Of a stretch of 64,000 nt of DNA, positions 1 to 14,132 are shown piece by piece. The notes beneath the pieces are model-generated. The model saw nothing but the letters and a program-made list of their open reading frames with translations, searched no databases and was not told the origin of the DNA. The stretch covers positions 1 through 64,000 of the forward strand of contig NZ_CP126271.1 of assembly GCF_003234655.2 (NCBI RefSeq). Reading direction: 5' to 3'. Positions within the stretch are counted from its first letter, which is position 1, and every line of letters starts with the position of its first letter. This stretch comes from Curtobacterium sp. MCLR17_007. GTDB lineage: Bacteria; Actinomycetota; Actinomycetes; Actinomycetales; Microbacteriaceae. The translations under genes and the position numbers were made by a program.

Positions 1-1455
1 ATGACGATGCCGGCCGACCCTGTCGAGGACCTCTGGTCGTCGGTCCTCGGACTCCTCGCCCAGGACGACCGGATCACGCCGCAGCTGCACGGCTTCCTCA
101 ACCTCGTCGAACCGAAGGGCGTCCTCGCCGGCACGCTCTACCTCGAGGTGCCGAACGACCTGACCCGCGGCATGCTCGAGCAGCGCATCCGCGTCCCCAT
201 CACCGAGGCCGTCTCCCGCATCGGCGACGACTCCGTGGCGAACTTCGCGATCACCGTCAACCCGGACATGGCCTCCGAGCCCCGGGTCGACCCCTCGGTG
301 CCGGCCTACGCCGAGCCGACGCAGATCCCGGTCGAGCAGAGCGTGGCCCCCCGCCAGTACATCGAGGCCCCGTTCGTCCCGAGCCAGATCGACGCGCCGG
401 GGACCAGCGGCCGACCCGAGTCCCGGCTCAACCCGAAGTACAACTTCGACAACTTCGTCATCGGCGCCTCGAACCGCTTCGCCCACGCCGCAGCGGTCGC
501 CGTCGCGGAAGCCCCGGCCAAGGCCTACAACCCGCTGTTCATCTACGGCGACTCGGGGCTCGGCAAGACCCACCTGCTCCACGCGATCGGCCACTACGCC
601 GAGAGCCTGTACCCGGGCATCCGCGTGCGCTACGTGTCGAGTGAGGAGTTCACGAACGACTTCATCAACTCGATCGCGAACAACCGGGCGAACCAGTTCC
701 AGCAGCGGTACCGCGACATCGACATCCTGCTCATCGACGACATCCAGTTCCTGCAGGGCAAGGACTCCACGCAAGAGGCCTTCTTCCACACGTTCAACAC
801 GCTCCACGACCACAACAAGCAGGTCGTCATCACGTCCGACGTGGCACCGAAGCACCTGACGGGCTTCGAGGACCGCATGCGCAGTCGGTTCGAGTGGGGT
901 CTGATCACGGACGTCCAGGCTCCCGACCTCGAGACCCGCATCGCGATCCTCCGCAAGAAGGCGCAGTCGGACCACCTGCAGGTCCCCGACGACATCCTCG
1001 AGTTCATGGCGTCGAAGGTCTCGAGCAACATCCGCGAACTCGAGGGCACGCTCATCCGGGTCACCGCCTTCGCGAGCCTGAACCGGACCGCGGTCGACAT
1101 GGCGCTCGTGCAGACGGTCCTCAAGGACCTGATCACGCTCGACGAGGACAACGTCATCGCGCCGACCGACATCATCAACCACACCGCGGAGTACTTCAAG
1201 CTCTCCGTCGACGACCTCTACGGGTCCTCGCGGTCGCAGGCGATCGCGACCGCACGCCAGATCGCGATGTACCTGTGCCGCGAGCTCACGAGTCTCTCCC
1301 TGCCCAAGATCGGGCAGCTGTTCGGCAACCGCGATCACACCACGGTGATGTACGCGAACAAGAAGATCGCGGAGCTCATGAAGGAGCGCCGCTCGATCTA
1401 CAACCAGGTGACGGAACTCACCAGCCGCATCAAGCAGGACCGCCGCTACCGCTGA
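1..1455 (+). CDS. dnaA: Chromosomal replication initiator protein DnaA
   Basis: DnaA binds DnaA boxes at oriC as an ATP-dependent filament, opens the duplex and recruits the helicase. The 484-residue protein has an N-terminal helicase-interaction domain, a variable linker rich in Pro (about residues 90-140), an AAA+ domain with Walker A G183-T190 (GDSGLGKT) and Walker B ending in the IDD at about 245-247, and a C-terminal DNA-binding domain with the DnaA signature GNRDHTTVMYANKKI from residue 442. Length is usual for Actinobacteria. The start is the first base of the window, so its promoter lies outside. It is followed by the oriC region and dnaN, the standard bacterial order. Confidence 0.98.
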   Translation: MTMPADPVEDLWSSVLGLLAQDDRITPQLHGFLNLVEPKGVLAGTLYLEVPNDLTRGMLEQRIRVPITEAVSRIGDDSVANFAITVNPDMASEPRVDPSVPAYAEPTQIPVEQSVAPRQYIEAPFVPSQIDAPGTSGRPESRLNPKYNFDNFVIGASNRFAHAAAVAVAEAPAKAYNPLFIYGDSGLGKTHLLHAIGHYAESLYPGIRVRYVSSEEFTNDFINSIANNRANQFQQRYRDIDILLIDDIQFLQGKDSTQEAFFHTFNTLHDHNKQVVITSDVAPKHLTGFEDRMRSRFEWGLITDVQAPDLETRIAILRKKAQSDHLQVPDDILEFMASKVSSNIRELEGTLIRVTAFASLNRTAVDMALVQTVLKDLITLDEDNVIAPTDIINHTAEYFKLSVDDLYGSSRSQAIATARQIAMYLCRELTSLSLPKIGQLFGNRDHTTVMYANKKIAELMKERRSIYNQVTELTSRIKQDRRYR

Positions 1456-1927
1456 GCGAGCCGCTCGGGGACCGCCTGAACATCGGTTCTCAGGGCCGGG
1501 AGGCTCGCAGCACGCCGACGAGATCGGCTCGCCCTGGCGCGCGTCCACCATCTGAGACGGTTCCATCAGCCAGACTTCTCACAGTGTGGAAAGCCTGTGG
1601 ATAACTGTGGAGGACACGCCGCCGGGTTGTTCACAGCGCAGGGGCCACCTGTGGAATCTGGGGATGGAAGTGGATAGATGAGATTCATTCATCCCGATGA
1701 GTCCCACAGGCCGCCCACAAGTCACACGCTTGTAGTTCCCTGTCGGTGACCGGCATCCCCAGAGTTGTCCACAGTGTGCACAGGCGTTAATGGTCTTGTC
1801 TCTCTTCATCTCTCTGGATCACTGGGCCAACCTTGTGGACGGCGGGATGACAAGAAATCCGGGCTCCGCTCCGCTGTGCCACAATGGGGCGGCCGGACAG
1901 TCCGACGACACGACAGGGGTCCCAGCT
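1456..1927. other. oriC region between dnaA and dnaN
   Basis: This 472-nt gap has no credible gene. It holds DnaA-box matches on both strands: TGTGGATAA at 1596-1604 (perfect box on the minus strand), TTGTTCACA at 1627-1635, TTGTCCACA at 1765-1773 (the usual actinobacterial box), and weaker TGTGG cores at 1586, 1606, 1650 and 1834. Relatively AT-rich pieces at 1676-1700 and 1788-1820 are candidates for duplex unwinding. Position between dnaA and dnaN is the established place for oriC in Actinobacteria. The dnaN promoter must also lie here; I could not define it. Confidence 0.88.
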
Positions 1928-3085
1928 GTGAAGTTCGAGGTCAACCGGGACGTCTTCTCCGAAGCCGTCTCGTTCGCGGTGAAGCTCCTCCCACAGCGCA
2001 CGACCCTCCCGATCCTGTCGGGTGTGCTCATCCATGCCGAGGGTGATCGTCTGACGCTCTCGTCGTTCGACTACGAGGTCTCGGCGCAGACCTCGATCGC
2101 GGCCCAGATCGACGAGTCCGGCACGGTCCTGGTCTCCGGCCGCCTGTTGAACGACATCGCGAGCCGCCTGCCGAACGCCCCCGTGTCGTTCTCCACGGAA
2201 GAGTCACGCATCACCGTGACCTGCGGCTCGGCGCACTTCACGCTGCTGAGCATGCCGGTCGAGGAGTACCCGACCCTGCCGGAGATCGGCGAGCAGACCG
2301 GTGTGATCCCCGGTGACGCGTTCTCCGAGGCCGTGTCCCAGGTCGCCGTCGCCGCCAGCCGTGACGACGTCACCCCGGTCATCACCGGTGTCCAGCTCGA
2401 GGTCAGCGACCACGACCTGTCGCTCATCGCGACCGACCGCTACCGTGTCGCAGTCCGGACGATCCAGTGGGACTCCGGCCGCGCCGCCGACGACACCGGG
2501 TCCACGACGCTGCACGCGCTCGTCCCCGCACGCACCCTGCAGGAAGTCGGCCGCACGTTCGGTTCGGCCAGCACGGTGTCGGTGTCGATCAGCGGTTCGT
2601 CCGAGCGCGAGCTCATCGCCTTCCAGGCCGCCGACAAGACGGTCACGTCCCTGCTCATCAAGGGCAACTACCCGCCGGTCCGCCGGCTCTTCCCCGAGAC
2701 CGTGCAGGACCACGCCGTGATCAACACGGCCGAACTGGTCGAAGCGGTCCGCCGGGTCTCCCTCGTCCTGGAGCGCGAAGCGGCGCTCCGGTTCTCCTTC
2801 TCGGTCGACGGGCTCACGCTCGAGGCGATCGGATCCGAACAAGCGCAGGCGTCAGAGTCGATCGATGCGTTGCTGACCGGTGAGGAAACGGTGGTCTCGC
2901 TGAAGCCCGCCTTCCTCCTGGACGGGTTGAACGCGGTGCACTCCGAGTTCGTCCGCATCTCCTTCACCAAGACGGAGAACCCCAACAAGCCGGGCCCGGT
3001 GCTCATCACCGGCCAGTCCTCGCGCGAGGAACCGGCCACGGACGGATACCGGTACCTGCTGCAGCCCAATCTCCTGCTGCGATAG
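1928..3085 (+). CDS. dnaN: DNA polymerase III sliding clamp (beta subunit)
   Basis: The beta clamp is a ring-forming homodimer that tethers DNA polymerase III and other enzymes to DNA. I start it at GTG 1928 (KFEVNRDVFSEAVSFAVKLLPQ), giving 385 residues, the usual length. The reading frame stays open upstream to ATG 1790, but those 46 residues are not clamp-like and would run into oriC. Three clamp folds are visible: N-terminal with VSGRLLNDIASRLP, middle with the LIATDRYRVAVR segment, and C-terminal ending YRYLLQPNLLLR, where the clamp-binding pocket residues of the family lie. Co-directional with dnaA and recF. Confidence 0.97.
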   Translation: MKFEVNRDVFSEAVSFAVKLLPQRTTLPILSGVLIHAEGDRLTLSSFDYEVSAQTSIAAQIDESGTVLVSGRLLNDIASRLPNAPVSFSTEESRITVTCGSAHFTLLSMPVEEYPTLPEIGEQTGVIPGDAFSEAVSQVAVAASRDDVTPVITGVQLEVSDHDLSLIATDRYRVAVRTIQWDSGRAADDTGSTTLHALVPARTLQEVGRTFGSASTVSVSISGSSERELIAFQAADKTVTSLLIKGNYPPVRRLFPETVQDHAVINTAELVEAVRRVSLVLEREAALRFSFSVDGLTLEAIGSEQAQASESIDALLTGEETVVSLKPAFLLDGLNAVHSEFVRISFTKTENPNKPGPVLITGQSSREEPATDGYRYLLQPNLLLR

Positions 3086-3155
3086 CGCAACAGACGGACA
3101 CTGCGCTGACGCGCCACGGGCAGCGACAGCGCGACGACGAACAGAAGAGGAAATC

Positions 3156-4040
3156 ATGCAGATCGGTCTTGTCGGCCTCGGGAAGATGGGCAACAACATG
3201 CGTGCGCGTCTGCGCAACGCAGGGATCGACGTCGTCGGTTACGACGCGAACCCGGCCGTCTCGGACGTCGCCGACCTCGGGGAGCTCGCGAAGGCCCTCA
3301 CCGGCCCGCGCCTGGTCTGGGTCATGGTCCCCCACGGGAAGATCACCGACGACGTCATCAACGACCTGGCCGAGGTCCTCGAGCCGGGTGACCTGGTGAT
3401 CGACGGTGGCAACTCGAAGTGGCTCGACGACGAGAAGCACGCCAAGCAGCTCGACGCCAAGGGCATCCGCTACATGGACGTCGGCGTCTCCGGCGGCGTG
3501 TGGGGCAAGGACAACGGCTACGGCATGATGGCGGGCGGCGACGTCAAGGACCTCGAGTTCGCGATGCCCGTGTTCGACGCGCTCCGTCCCGAGGGTCCTC
3601 GCAGCGAGGGCTTCTCGCACGCCGGCGGCGTCGGTGCCGGTCACTACGCCAAGATGGTGCACAACGGCATCGAGTACGCGATCATGCAGGCCTACGGCGA
3701 GGGCTACGAGCTCCTCGAGGCCAAGGACATCGTCCACGACGTCCCCGCGGTCTTCGCCGGGTGGCAGCGCGGCACGGTCGTGCGCTCGTGGCTGCTCGAC
3801 CTGCTCGTCCTGGCGATCAACGAGGACCCGAAGCTCGACGAGCTCGAGGGCTACGTGGACGACTCCGGCGAAGGTCGTTGGACCCTCGAAGAGGCGATCG
3901 AGCTCGCGGTCCCGATGCCCGCGCTCTCCGCGGCCATGTTCGCGCGCTTCGTCTCGCGTCAGGGAAGCCAGTCCCCGACGATGAAGGCCGTCGCCGCACT
4001 GCGCAACCAGTTCGGCGGCCACGCCGTCAAGAAGGCCTAG
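3156..4040 (+). CDS. gnd: 6-phosphogluconate dehydrogenase, short NAD-type
   Basis: Oxidative decarboxylation of 6-phosphogluconate to ribulose 5-phosphate in the pentose phosphate pathway. The 294-residue protein belongs to the short decarboxylating class (about 300 residues) rather than the 470-residue canonical NADP enzyme. The Rossmann motif GLGKMGNNM is at residues 6-14. The second strand ends VVGYDANP: an acidic residue at this place usually means NAD rather than NADP, which is inference. Substrate-binding segments SGGVWGKDNGYGMM and KMVHNGIEYAIMQ are present. An AGAGGA ribosome-binding site precedes the ATG. Location between dnaN and recF is common in high-GC Gram-positives. Confidence 0.95.
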   Translation: MQIGLVGLGKMGNNMRARLRNAGIDVVGYDANPAVSDVADLGELAKALTGPRLVWVMVPHGKITDDVINDLAEVLEPGDLVIDGGNSKWLDDEKHAKQLDAKGIRYMDVGVSGGVWGKDNGYGMMAGGDVKDLEFAMPVFDALRPEGPRSEGFSHAGGVGAGHYAKMVHNGIEYAIMQAYGEGYELLEAKDIVHDVPAVFAGWQRGTVVRSWLLDLLVLAINEDPKLDELEGYVDDSGEGRWTLEEAIELAVPMPALSAAMFARFVSRQGSQSPTMKAVAALRNQFGGHAVKKA

Positions 4041-4067
4041 TCCCTCCGGGACTCCGCTCCGGCCCGC

Positions 4068-5308
4068 GTGCACGTCGACCACCTCCAGCTCACCGACTTC
4101 CGGAACTACCGGCAGGCGGAGGTCGACCTCGCACGCGGGCCGAACCTGTTCGTCGGGCGGAACGGCCAGGGCAAGACCAACCTGGTCGAGTCCATCGCCT
4201 ACCTCTCCACCCTCGGGTCCCACCGTGTCCCGACCGACGCCGCACTGGTCCGCCAGGGCTGCGACGCCGCGATCGTCCGCGCACGACTCGCGCACGAGGA
4301 CCGCAGCATCCTGGCCGAGGTGCAGATCAACCGCACGGGGTCGAACCGCGCACAGATCAACCGGGCGCCGATCAAGGCGCGCGAACTGCCGCGGTACTGC
4401 ACGAGCGTGCTGTTCGCACCGGAGGACCTCGCGCTGGTCCGGGGTGAACCGTCGGGCCGGCGCCGGATGCTCGACGAACTCCTCGTGCAGATCGCCCCGC
4501 GCATGCAGGGCGTCATCGCCGACTACGACCGGACGCTGCGGCAGCGCAACACGCTGCTCAAGTCGGCTCGGGCGACCGGAGCCAAGTCGGGATCGCTCGC
4601 CACGCTCGACGTCTGGGACGAGCGGCTCGTCGCGTTCGGCTCCGAGATCATCGCCGCGCGCGACCACCTCACCCGGCGGCTCGCGCCGTTCGTCGCCGAG
4701 GCCTACGCGACCGTCGCGGGCGAGCGACACCAGGCCGCGATCACGGGCGTGCTCTCCGTCCGGGGCGGCGACCCCGAGGACGCGGCGGCCACCGACCCCG
4801 TGCTCGGCACCCCGGACGAACCGGTGTCCGTGCCCGCGGCCGCCGAGGCCTTCCGCGGGGCGCTGGAGCGTCGTCGCCGCGACGAACTCGACCGCGGACT
4901 GACCCTCGCTGGACCCCACCGTGACGACGTCCTCTTCACTCTGAACGGGTTACCTGCCCGTGGGTACGCCAGCCACGGGGAATCCTGGTCCTTCGCACTC
5001 GCGATCCAGCTCGCCAGCGCCTCGATCCTCCGCGCCGAGTCGACGCTCGGCGACCCGATCATCATCCTCGACGACGTCTTCGCGGAACTCGACGAGTCGC
5101 GCCGTGAACGACTCGGCAACGCGGTGGCGGACTACGAGCAGGTGCTCATCACGGCCGCGGTGTTCGGCGACGTGCCCGCCCAGCTGGCGGCGCACACCGT
5201 ACGGATCGAGGCCGGTGCGATCGTGACCGACGAGACGGACGCGGCCACGGCCTCCAGTCCGGCGACGTCGGGAGCCGCGGCCCCGGCGACCCCGGAAGCG
5301 GACGCCTG

Positions 5309-5309
<1 letters not shown>
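4068..5309 (+). CDS. recF: DNA replication and repair protein RecF
   Basis: RecF is an SMC/ABC-like ATPase that helps load RecA at gaps with RecO and RecR. The 413-residue protein has Walker A G30-T37 (GRNGQGKT), the ABC-signature region around YASHGESWSFALAIQLA, and Walker B in IIILDDVFAELDESR. The start is GTG 4068, directly before the strongly conserved MHVDHLQLTDFRNYR. The last 30 residues are a low-complexity Ala/Thr/Pro tail not needed by the family. It begins 27 nt after gnd and its stop codon overlaps the start of the next gene (TGATG), so translation is coupled. Confidence 0.97.
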
Positions 5310-7925
<2,616 letters not shown>

Positions 7926-8041
7926 ACCCGCCCAGGAGGCGCGGTGTCCGCCGCGCGCCCTGGTCCCGACCACCTGTGGTCGCGCCCACCGCGATGAACG
8001 TCACCACGGCCTCCCGGCCGTCAGAAAGGTAGCCGAGCCGC

Positions 8042-10703
<2,662 letters not shown>

Positions 10704-10711
<8 letters not shown>

Positions 10712-11111
10712 TGTCGCCGAGAAGCTCCAGAAGAAGGCGAAACGACCCGTCGGCACTCGTCAAGTGCGACTGCGGCTGGTCTACCTCGACTTCTGGTCGA
10801 TGGTGAAGCTGTCCTTCCTCGTCGCCCTGGCCGGCAGCATCGTGATCGTGGTCGCGACCGCGCTGGTGTGGGTCATCCTCAACCAGACCGGCGTGTTCAC
10901 CCAGATCGACGCCCTGCTCAAGGACGTCACCGGGCAGAACAACTACTCGATCATGGACCAGTTCTCGCTGGGCCAGGTGCTCGGGTTCTCCATCGTCGTG
11001 GGCATCCTCAACGTGGTGGTCGGCACCGTGCTCGGCGCCATCGTGAGCGTGCTGTACAACCTCAGTGTGCGGATCACGGGCGGCCTGCTCGTGGGCTTCA
11101 CGAACAACTGA
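10704..11111 (+). CDS. DUF3566 membrane protein
   Basis: A 135-residue protein starting at ATG 10704 ([25 protein letters not shown]), which overlaps the gyrA stop. The open frame extends upstream within gyrA but the extra residues are a gyrA shadow. Two membrane segments are visible: about residues 30-58 ([26 protein letters not shown]) and 90-120 ([29 protein letters not shown]). A basic N-terminus suggests cytoplasmic ends. DUF3566 proteins are almost always next to gyrA in Actinobacteria; no biochemical role is established that I know. Confidence 0.9.
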
Positions 11112-11143
11112 CACACCCGGTCCGGATGACGTCACCCGCTCGA

Positions 11144-11173
11144 TTTCGCTCCCGCGACTTCGTGCGCTAGGCT
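11144..11173 (+). promoter_or_regulatory. Candidate promoter for tRNA-Ile
   Basis: TAGGCT at 11168-11173 fits a -10 box, with a weak TTTCGC -35 at 11144-11149 and an 18-nt spacer. Transcription would start near 11180, eight bases before the tRNA. Confidence 0.45.
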
Positions 11174-11187
11174 TTCATCCGGTCTGA

Positions 11188-11264
11188 GGGGCTATAGCTC
11201 AGGCGGTTAGAGCGCTTCGCTGATAACGAAGAGGTCCAAGGTTCAAGTCCTTGTAGCCCCACCA
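11188..11264 (+). tRNA. tRNA-Ile (GAT)
   Basis: A full cloverleaf: acceptor GGGGCTA (11188-11194) pairs with TAGCCCC (11254-11260), followed by an encoded ACCA end. The anticodon arm is CTTCG with loop CTGATAA, anticodon GAT, and the T arm carries GGTTCAAGTCC. It follows the gyrA block, a common place for this tRNA in Actinobacteria. Confidence 0.97.
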
Positions 11265-11305
11265 CGTACAACTTCATCCGGTCGCCGACATCGTCGGCGG
11301 CGCCC

Positions 11306-11378
11306 GGGGCCTTAGCTCAGTTGGTAGAGCGCCTGCTTTGCAAGCAGGATGTCGGGAGTTCGATTCTCCCAGGCTCCA
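11306..11378 (+). tRNA. tRNA-Ala (TGC)
   Basis: Acceptor GGGGCCT pairs with AGGCTCC and includes the G3-T70 wobble pair that identifies alanine tRNAs. The anticodon arm is CCTGC with loop TTTGCAA, anticodon TGC. Unlike the neighbouring tRNA-Ile the CCA end is not encoded. Probably co-transcribed with tRNA-Ile 41 nt upstream. Confidence 0.97.
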
Positions 11379-11778
11379 CTCCCTCAGATCGAACGCCGCT
11401 GCGTTCGTGCCTCCCTCCGCCAGGTTCGGTCGTCGGGCCAGTTCGCGCCGCCGCCCCTGCCGCGCGATGTCGCTGCGTGCGCGCGAGCGGCCAGGACGCA
11501 CCGCTCGGGTTCGCGTGCGCGGTGCGTCGTGACCAGTCACCGCGTGGGCGCGCCCGCAGTCGGACGGGAGGACCGGTGCCAGGCCGTCACGGGCCTCCCG
11601 TCCGCCGCGGTGTGCGTCAGCGGTCCCGGCGCCCACACGGCGGATCCAGGTGACAAGACTCGCCGCGAGTGGATCGCTGCGGTGCGAGGACTGAGCCGTC
11701 ACGGCGGTCGAGGTTCCGTGATTCTGGAACCTCGCGGGGTGGAGCGGCCGTCGAGTGTTCGCTGCCACCGGGGACGAC
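11379..11778. other. 400-nt stretch without a gene
   Basis: No reading frame here looks coding. The only structure I see is a degenerate copy of the window's palindromic repeat (11561-11604). The sequence downstream of tRNA-Ala has no obvious intrinsic terminator of its own before that copy. Confidence 0.6.
11561..11604. repeat. Palindromic repeat copy A (diverged centre)
   Basis: Arms CGGACGGGAGG (11561-11571) and CCTCCCGTCCG (11594-11604) are perfect; the 22-nt centre has lost pairing compared with the intact copies at 32.6 and 35.1 kb. It lies between the tRNA pair and the convergent membrane-protein gene and could terminate the tRNA transcript. Confidence 0.75.
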
Positions 11779-11808
11779 GAAGGGCCCCGGCGGATGCCGG
11801 GGCCCTTC
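11779..11808 (-). terminator. Hairpin terminator of the 11824-12402 gene
   Basis: GAAGGGCCCCGG (11779-11790) pairs perfectly with CCGGGGCCCTTC (11797-11808) around a 6-nt loop, starting 15 nt past the stop of the minus-strand gene. No T-tract follows, as is frequent in high-GC Actinobacteria. Confidence 0.75.
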
Positions 11809-11823
11809 GAACGAACCGGGAGG

Positions 11824-12402
11824 TCAGGCGGCGGACTTGCCCGCCGAGTCGGCGTCGTCGGCGACCCAGAGGTCGTCGTCGGCGCGGAGCGTCTGGTACG
11901 CGGCGTAGGCGGCACCGGCGACGGCGACCACCCCGACCACGATCAGCGCGACGCCACCGAAGCCGAGGCCCTGCTTCTTGTGACCGGACGGCACGTACTT
12001 CGCCGCGGTCTTGCGGGCCTTCTTGCTCTTCTTCTGCGCGTTCTTCACGAGCTTCTTGACGCGGGGGTCCTTGGCGAGGTCACCCACGCTCATGACCGAG
12101 CCCGCGGTCGAGACCAGGCCGGGGATGACCTCGGTCTGGAACCGGTGTGACGCAGACTGCGCGGCCGAGGTGGCGGCATGCACACCCGTGGCGACAGCCG
12201 GGCGGACCCCGTTGTCGATCGCGTGCTGGACGCGGGGGGCGATGTCCTTGCGTGCGGCGTCGGCGGCGTGCGACCGGGCGTCGGCGAGGATCTCGTTCGC
12301 GTGCTCGAGCACCTTGCGCTGCTCGCCGAGGAGCGAGGCGGTCTTGCCCTTGAGCTTCTTGATCTGCTTCCGGCGCTTGCGCGACAGTTCGATCGTCGTC
12401 AT
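11824..12402 (-). CDS. Hypothetical basic membrane-anchored protein
   Basis: I do not recognise a named family. The 192-residue product starts at ATG 12402, which has a strong GGAGGT site 5 nt upstream; the longer open frame to 12543 is not supported. It begins with a very basic segment (RKRRKQIKKLKGK, about 8-20), continues with Ala-rich amphipathic helix (30-105) and a second Lys-rich block (RVKKLVKNAQKKSKKARKTAAK, 114-135), then one membrane segment (about 147-169) and an acidic tail (175-192). The layout suggests a DNA- or surface-associated helical protein tethered by a C-terminal anchor, which is inference. Divergent from ppiA. Confidence 0.75.
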   Translation of the reverse strand: MTTIELSRKRRKQIKKLKGKTASLLGEQRKVLEHANEILADARSHAADAARKDIAPRVQHAIDNGVRPAVATGVHAATSAAQSASHRFQTEVIPGLVSTAGSVMSVGDLAKDPRVKKLVKNAQKKSKKARKTAAKYVPSGHKKQGLGFGGVALIVVGVVAVAGAAYAAYQTLRADDDLWVADDADSAGKSAA

Positions 12403-12506
12403 CTGGTACCTCCATCGGAACGGCGTGGACCCATCCTGCCACCAGGTCGCCTGACAGGTCACAGGGCCGTGCCTGTGCGTCTCGTCTGTACGCAGGTCGC
12501 ACATGC

Positions 12507-12512
12507 GAGAAT
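12507..12512 (+). promoter_or_regulatory. -10 box of ppiA, leaderless spacing
   Basis: GAGAAT lies 6 nt before the ATG at 12519 and no Shine-Dalgarno is present, so transcription and translation probably start at the same base. Confidence 0.45.
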
Positions 12513-12518
12513 CGGAAC

Positions 12519-13058
12519 ATGTCTCTGCACACCGCTGTCGCAACGATCCACACGAACAAGGGCGACATCCGCGTCAACCTGTTCGGCAACCACGCCCCCA
12601 AGACCGTCAAGAACTTCGTCGACCTCGCGACGGGGCAGCAGGAATGGACCCACCCGGGCACGGGCAAGGTCTCGACCGACAAGCTGTACGACGGCGTGGT
12701 CTTCCACCGCATCATCAAGGACTTCATGATCCAGGGCGGCGACCCGCTCGGTCAGGGTGTCGGCGGCCCGGGCTACCGGTTCGACGACGAGATCTCCCCG
12801 GAGCTCACCTTCCAGAACCCGTACATCTTCGCCATGGCCAACGCCGGCATCCAGGGTGGCCGCGGCACGAACGGCTCGCAGTTCTTCATCACCACGGTGG
12901 CGACCCCCTGGCTGCAGGGCAAGCACACCATCTTCGGCGAGGTCGCGGACGACGAGTCGCGCGCCGTCGTCGACGCGATCGAGGGCGTCCCGACCGACGG
13001 CCGTGACAAGCCGATCGAGGACGTCGTGATCAACAGCATCGACGTCGAGTCCGTCTGA
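12519..13058 (+). CDS. ppiA: Cyclophilin-type peptidyl-prolyl cis-trans isomerase
   Basis: Catalyses proline isomerisation during protein folding in the cytoplasm; there is no signal peptide. The 179-residue protein shows the cyclophilin core: VNLFGNHAPKTVKNFVDL, the catalytic-loop region VVFHRIIKDFMIQGGDP, the substrate-pocket FAMANAGIQGGRGTNGSQFFIT (Gln, Phe and Asn of the family), and the end HTIFGEV. Length is typical of actinobacterial PpiA, which is normally found in this origin-proximal position next to rhomboid and crgA genes. Confidence 0.96.
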   Translation: MSLHTAVATIHTNKGDIRVNLFGNHAPKTVKNFVDLATGQQEWTHPGTGKVSTDKLYDGVVFHRIIKDFMIQGGDPLGQGVGGPGYRFDDEISPELTFQNPYIFAMANAGIQGGRGTNGSQFFITTVATPWLQGKHTIFGEVADDESRAVVDAIEGVPTDGRDKPIEDVVINSIDVESV

Positions 13059-13063
13059 CACCT

Positions 13064-13918
13064 GTGACCGATCAGGCGTACAACCCGGCCAACTACTGCT
13101 ACCGGCACCCGGACCGACAGAGCTTCATCCTGTGCCAGCGGTGCGGGCGGACGATCTGCACCGAATGCCAGACACCGGCGGCGGTCGGGGTGCACTGCCC
13201 TGAGTGCGTGCGTGAGCAGCGCATGCAGTTCGCCGCGAACCGTCGCGCGTCCGGAGCCCCGAGCGGCATCACGGTCGCGCGACGTCGGTTCGCGATGCTC
13301 GATCAGAAAGCGACGGTCGTGATCGTCGCCGTCTCCGTGCTGATCTGGTTGCTCGACCAGGTCACGCGCGGGTTCTTCACCCAGCTGTTCTTCTTCAACG
13401 CCGCCTACCTGCCCACCCAGCCGTGGCGCATGGTGACGTCGCTGTTCGTGCACTCCGGCTTCCTGCACATCGCCTTCAACATGTGGGCGGTGTTCATCTT
13501 CGGCCGGATGCTCGAGAACATGCTCGGGACGTGGCGGTTCCTGGCGCTGTACTTCCTGGCCGGTCTCGGCGGGTCCATGGCGGTCACGCTGATCGCCCCG
13601 GGTTCGTCGGTCGTCGGTGCTTCCGGTGCGATCTTCGGGCTGTTCGCCGCCTTCTTCATGCTGCAGCGCAGCCTGGGCGGCAACGCGGTGTCCCTGCTGG
13701 TCATCATCGGACTCAACCTGCTCATCGGGTTCCTGCCCGGGACGAACATCTCGTGGCAGGCACACGTGGGTGGTATCGCCGTGGGCTTCCTGACCGGGTA
13801 CGTCTTCGCCAAGACCCGGAACATCCGCCAGCGGCGTCTGCAGATCACGCTGTTGTCACTCGAGGCTGTCGTGATCATCGCCCTGACCTACGTCGGGTAC
13901 GCGATCGCTGTCGGCTGA
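13064..13918 (+). CDS. Rhomboid intramembrane serine protease with zinc-finger N-terminus
   Basis: Cleaves transmembrane substrates within the bilayer. The 284-residue protein begins at GTG 13064, 5 nt after ppiA, so the two are likely co-transcribed. Residues 10-50 form a B-box-like zinc finger (Cys12, His15, Cys24, Cys27, Cys32, Cys35, His44, Cys45, Cys48). The rhomboid domain follows with six membrane segments from about 82 to 275. The catalytic dyad is Ser187 in GASG (185-188) and His234 in WQAHVGG; Asn139 in the HIAFNM segment supplies the oxyanion position of the family. The substrate cannot be read from sequence. Confidence 0.94.
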   Translation: MTDQAYNPANYCYRHPDRQSFILCQRCGRTICTECQTPAAVGVHCPECVREQRMQFAANRRASGAPSGITVARRRFAMLDQKATVVIVAVSVLIWLLDQVTRGFFTQLFFFNAAYLPTQPWRMVTSLFVHSGFLHIAFNMWAVFIFGRMLENMLGTWRFLALYFLAGLGGSMAVTLIAPGSSVVGASGAIFGLFAAFFMLQRSLGGNAVSLLVIIGLNLLIGFLPGTNISWQAHVGGIAVGFLTGYVFAKTRNIRQRRLQITLLSLEAVVIIALTYVGYAIAVG

Positions 13919-13928
13919 CCTCGATCCC

Positions 13929-13966
13929 CGAACGCCCCGTCACGCTCCGGTGTGACGGGGCGTTCG
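13929..13966 (+). terminator. Terminator after the rhomboid gene
   Basis: CGAACGCCCCGTCAC (13929-13943) pairs perfectly with GTGACGGGGCGTTCG (13952-13966) around an 8-nt loop, 10 nt past the stop codon. Confidence 0.85.
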
Positions 13967-13971
13967 CCGTC

Positions 13972-14088
13972 TGTGGAGAACTCCCTGAGTTACACGGGTG
14001 TGATTATCCCCATTGTGGAAACAGCTGTGGACAACTCCGGACCCGGGGTGTGGACAAGAGTGTGGAGAACGGTCTCGGCTGTGGAGAA
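13972..14088. repeat. Secondary cluster of DnaA-box-like sequences
   Basis: Six TGTGGA-type 9-mers in the same orientation lie within 117 nt: TGTGGAGAA at 13972, TGTGGAAAC at 14014, TGTGGACAA at 14026 and again at 14049 (both exact complements of the TTGTCCACA box), TGTGGAGAA at 14061 and 14080. TTATCCCCA at 14004-14012 is a one-mismatch box on the other strand. The region is non-coding and lies between the convergent rhomboid and crgA genes. This density rivals oriC 12 kb away. Confidence 0.75.
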
Positions 14089-14132
14089 CCCGCGGTAGCC
14101 GAGTGCGAGCTGGTCGTTCCTGCCCACGAACG

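Noticed and set aside
1790..1927. N-terminal extension of dnaN from ATG 1790
   Set aside because: The 46 extra residues do not resemble beta clamps and would translate part of oriC; GTG 1928 gives the family's usual start.
11188..11378. tRNA-Ile/tRNA-Ala pair as part of an rRNA operon
   Set aside because: These tRNAs often sit in the 16S-23S spacer, but no rRNA sequence flanks them here; the pair after gyrA is a normal actinobacterial arrangement.
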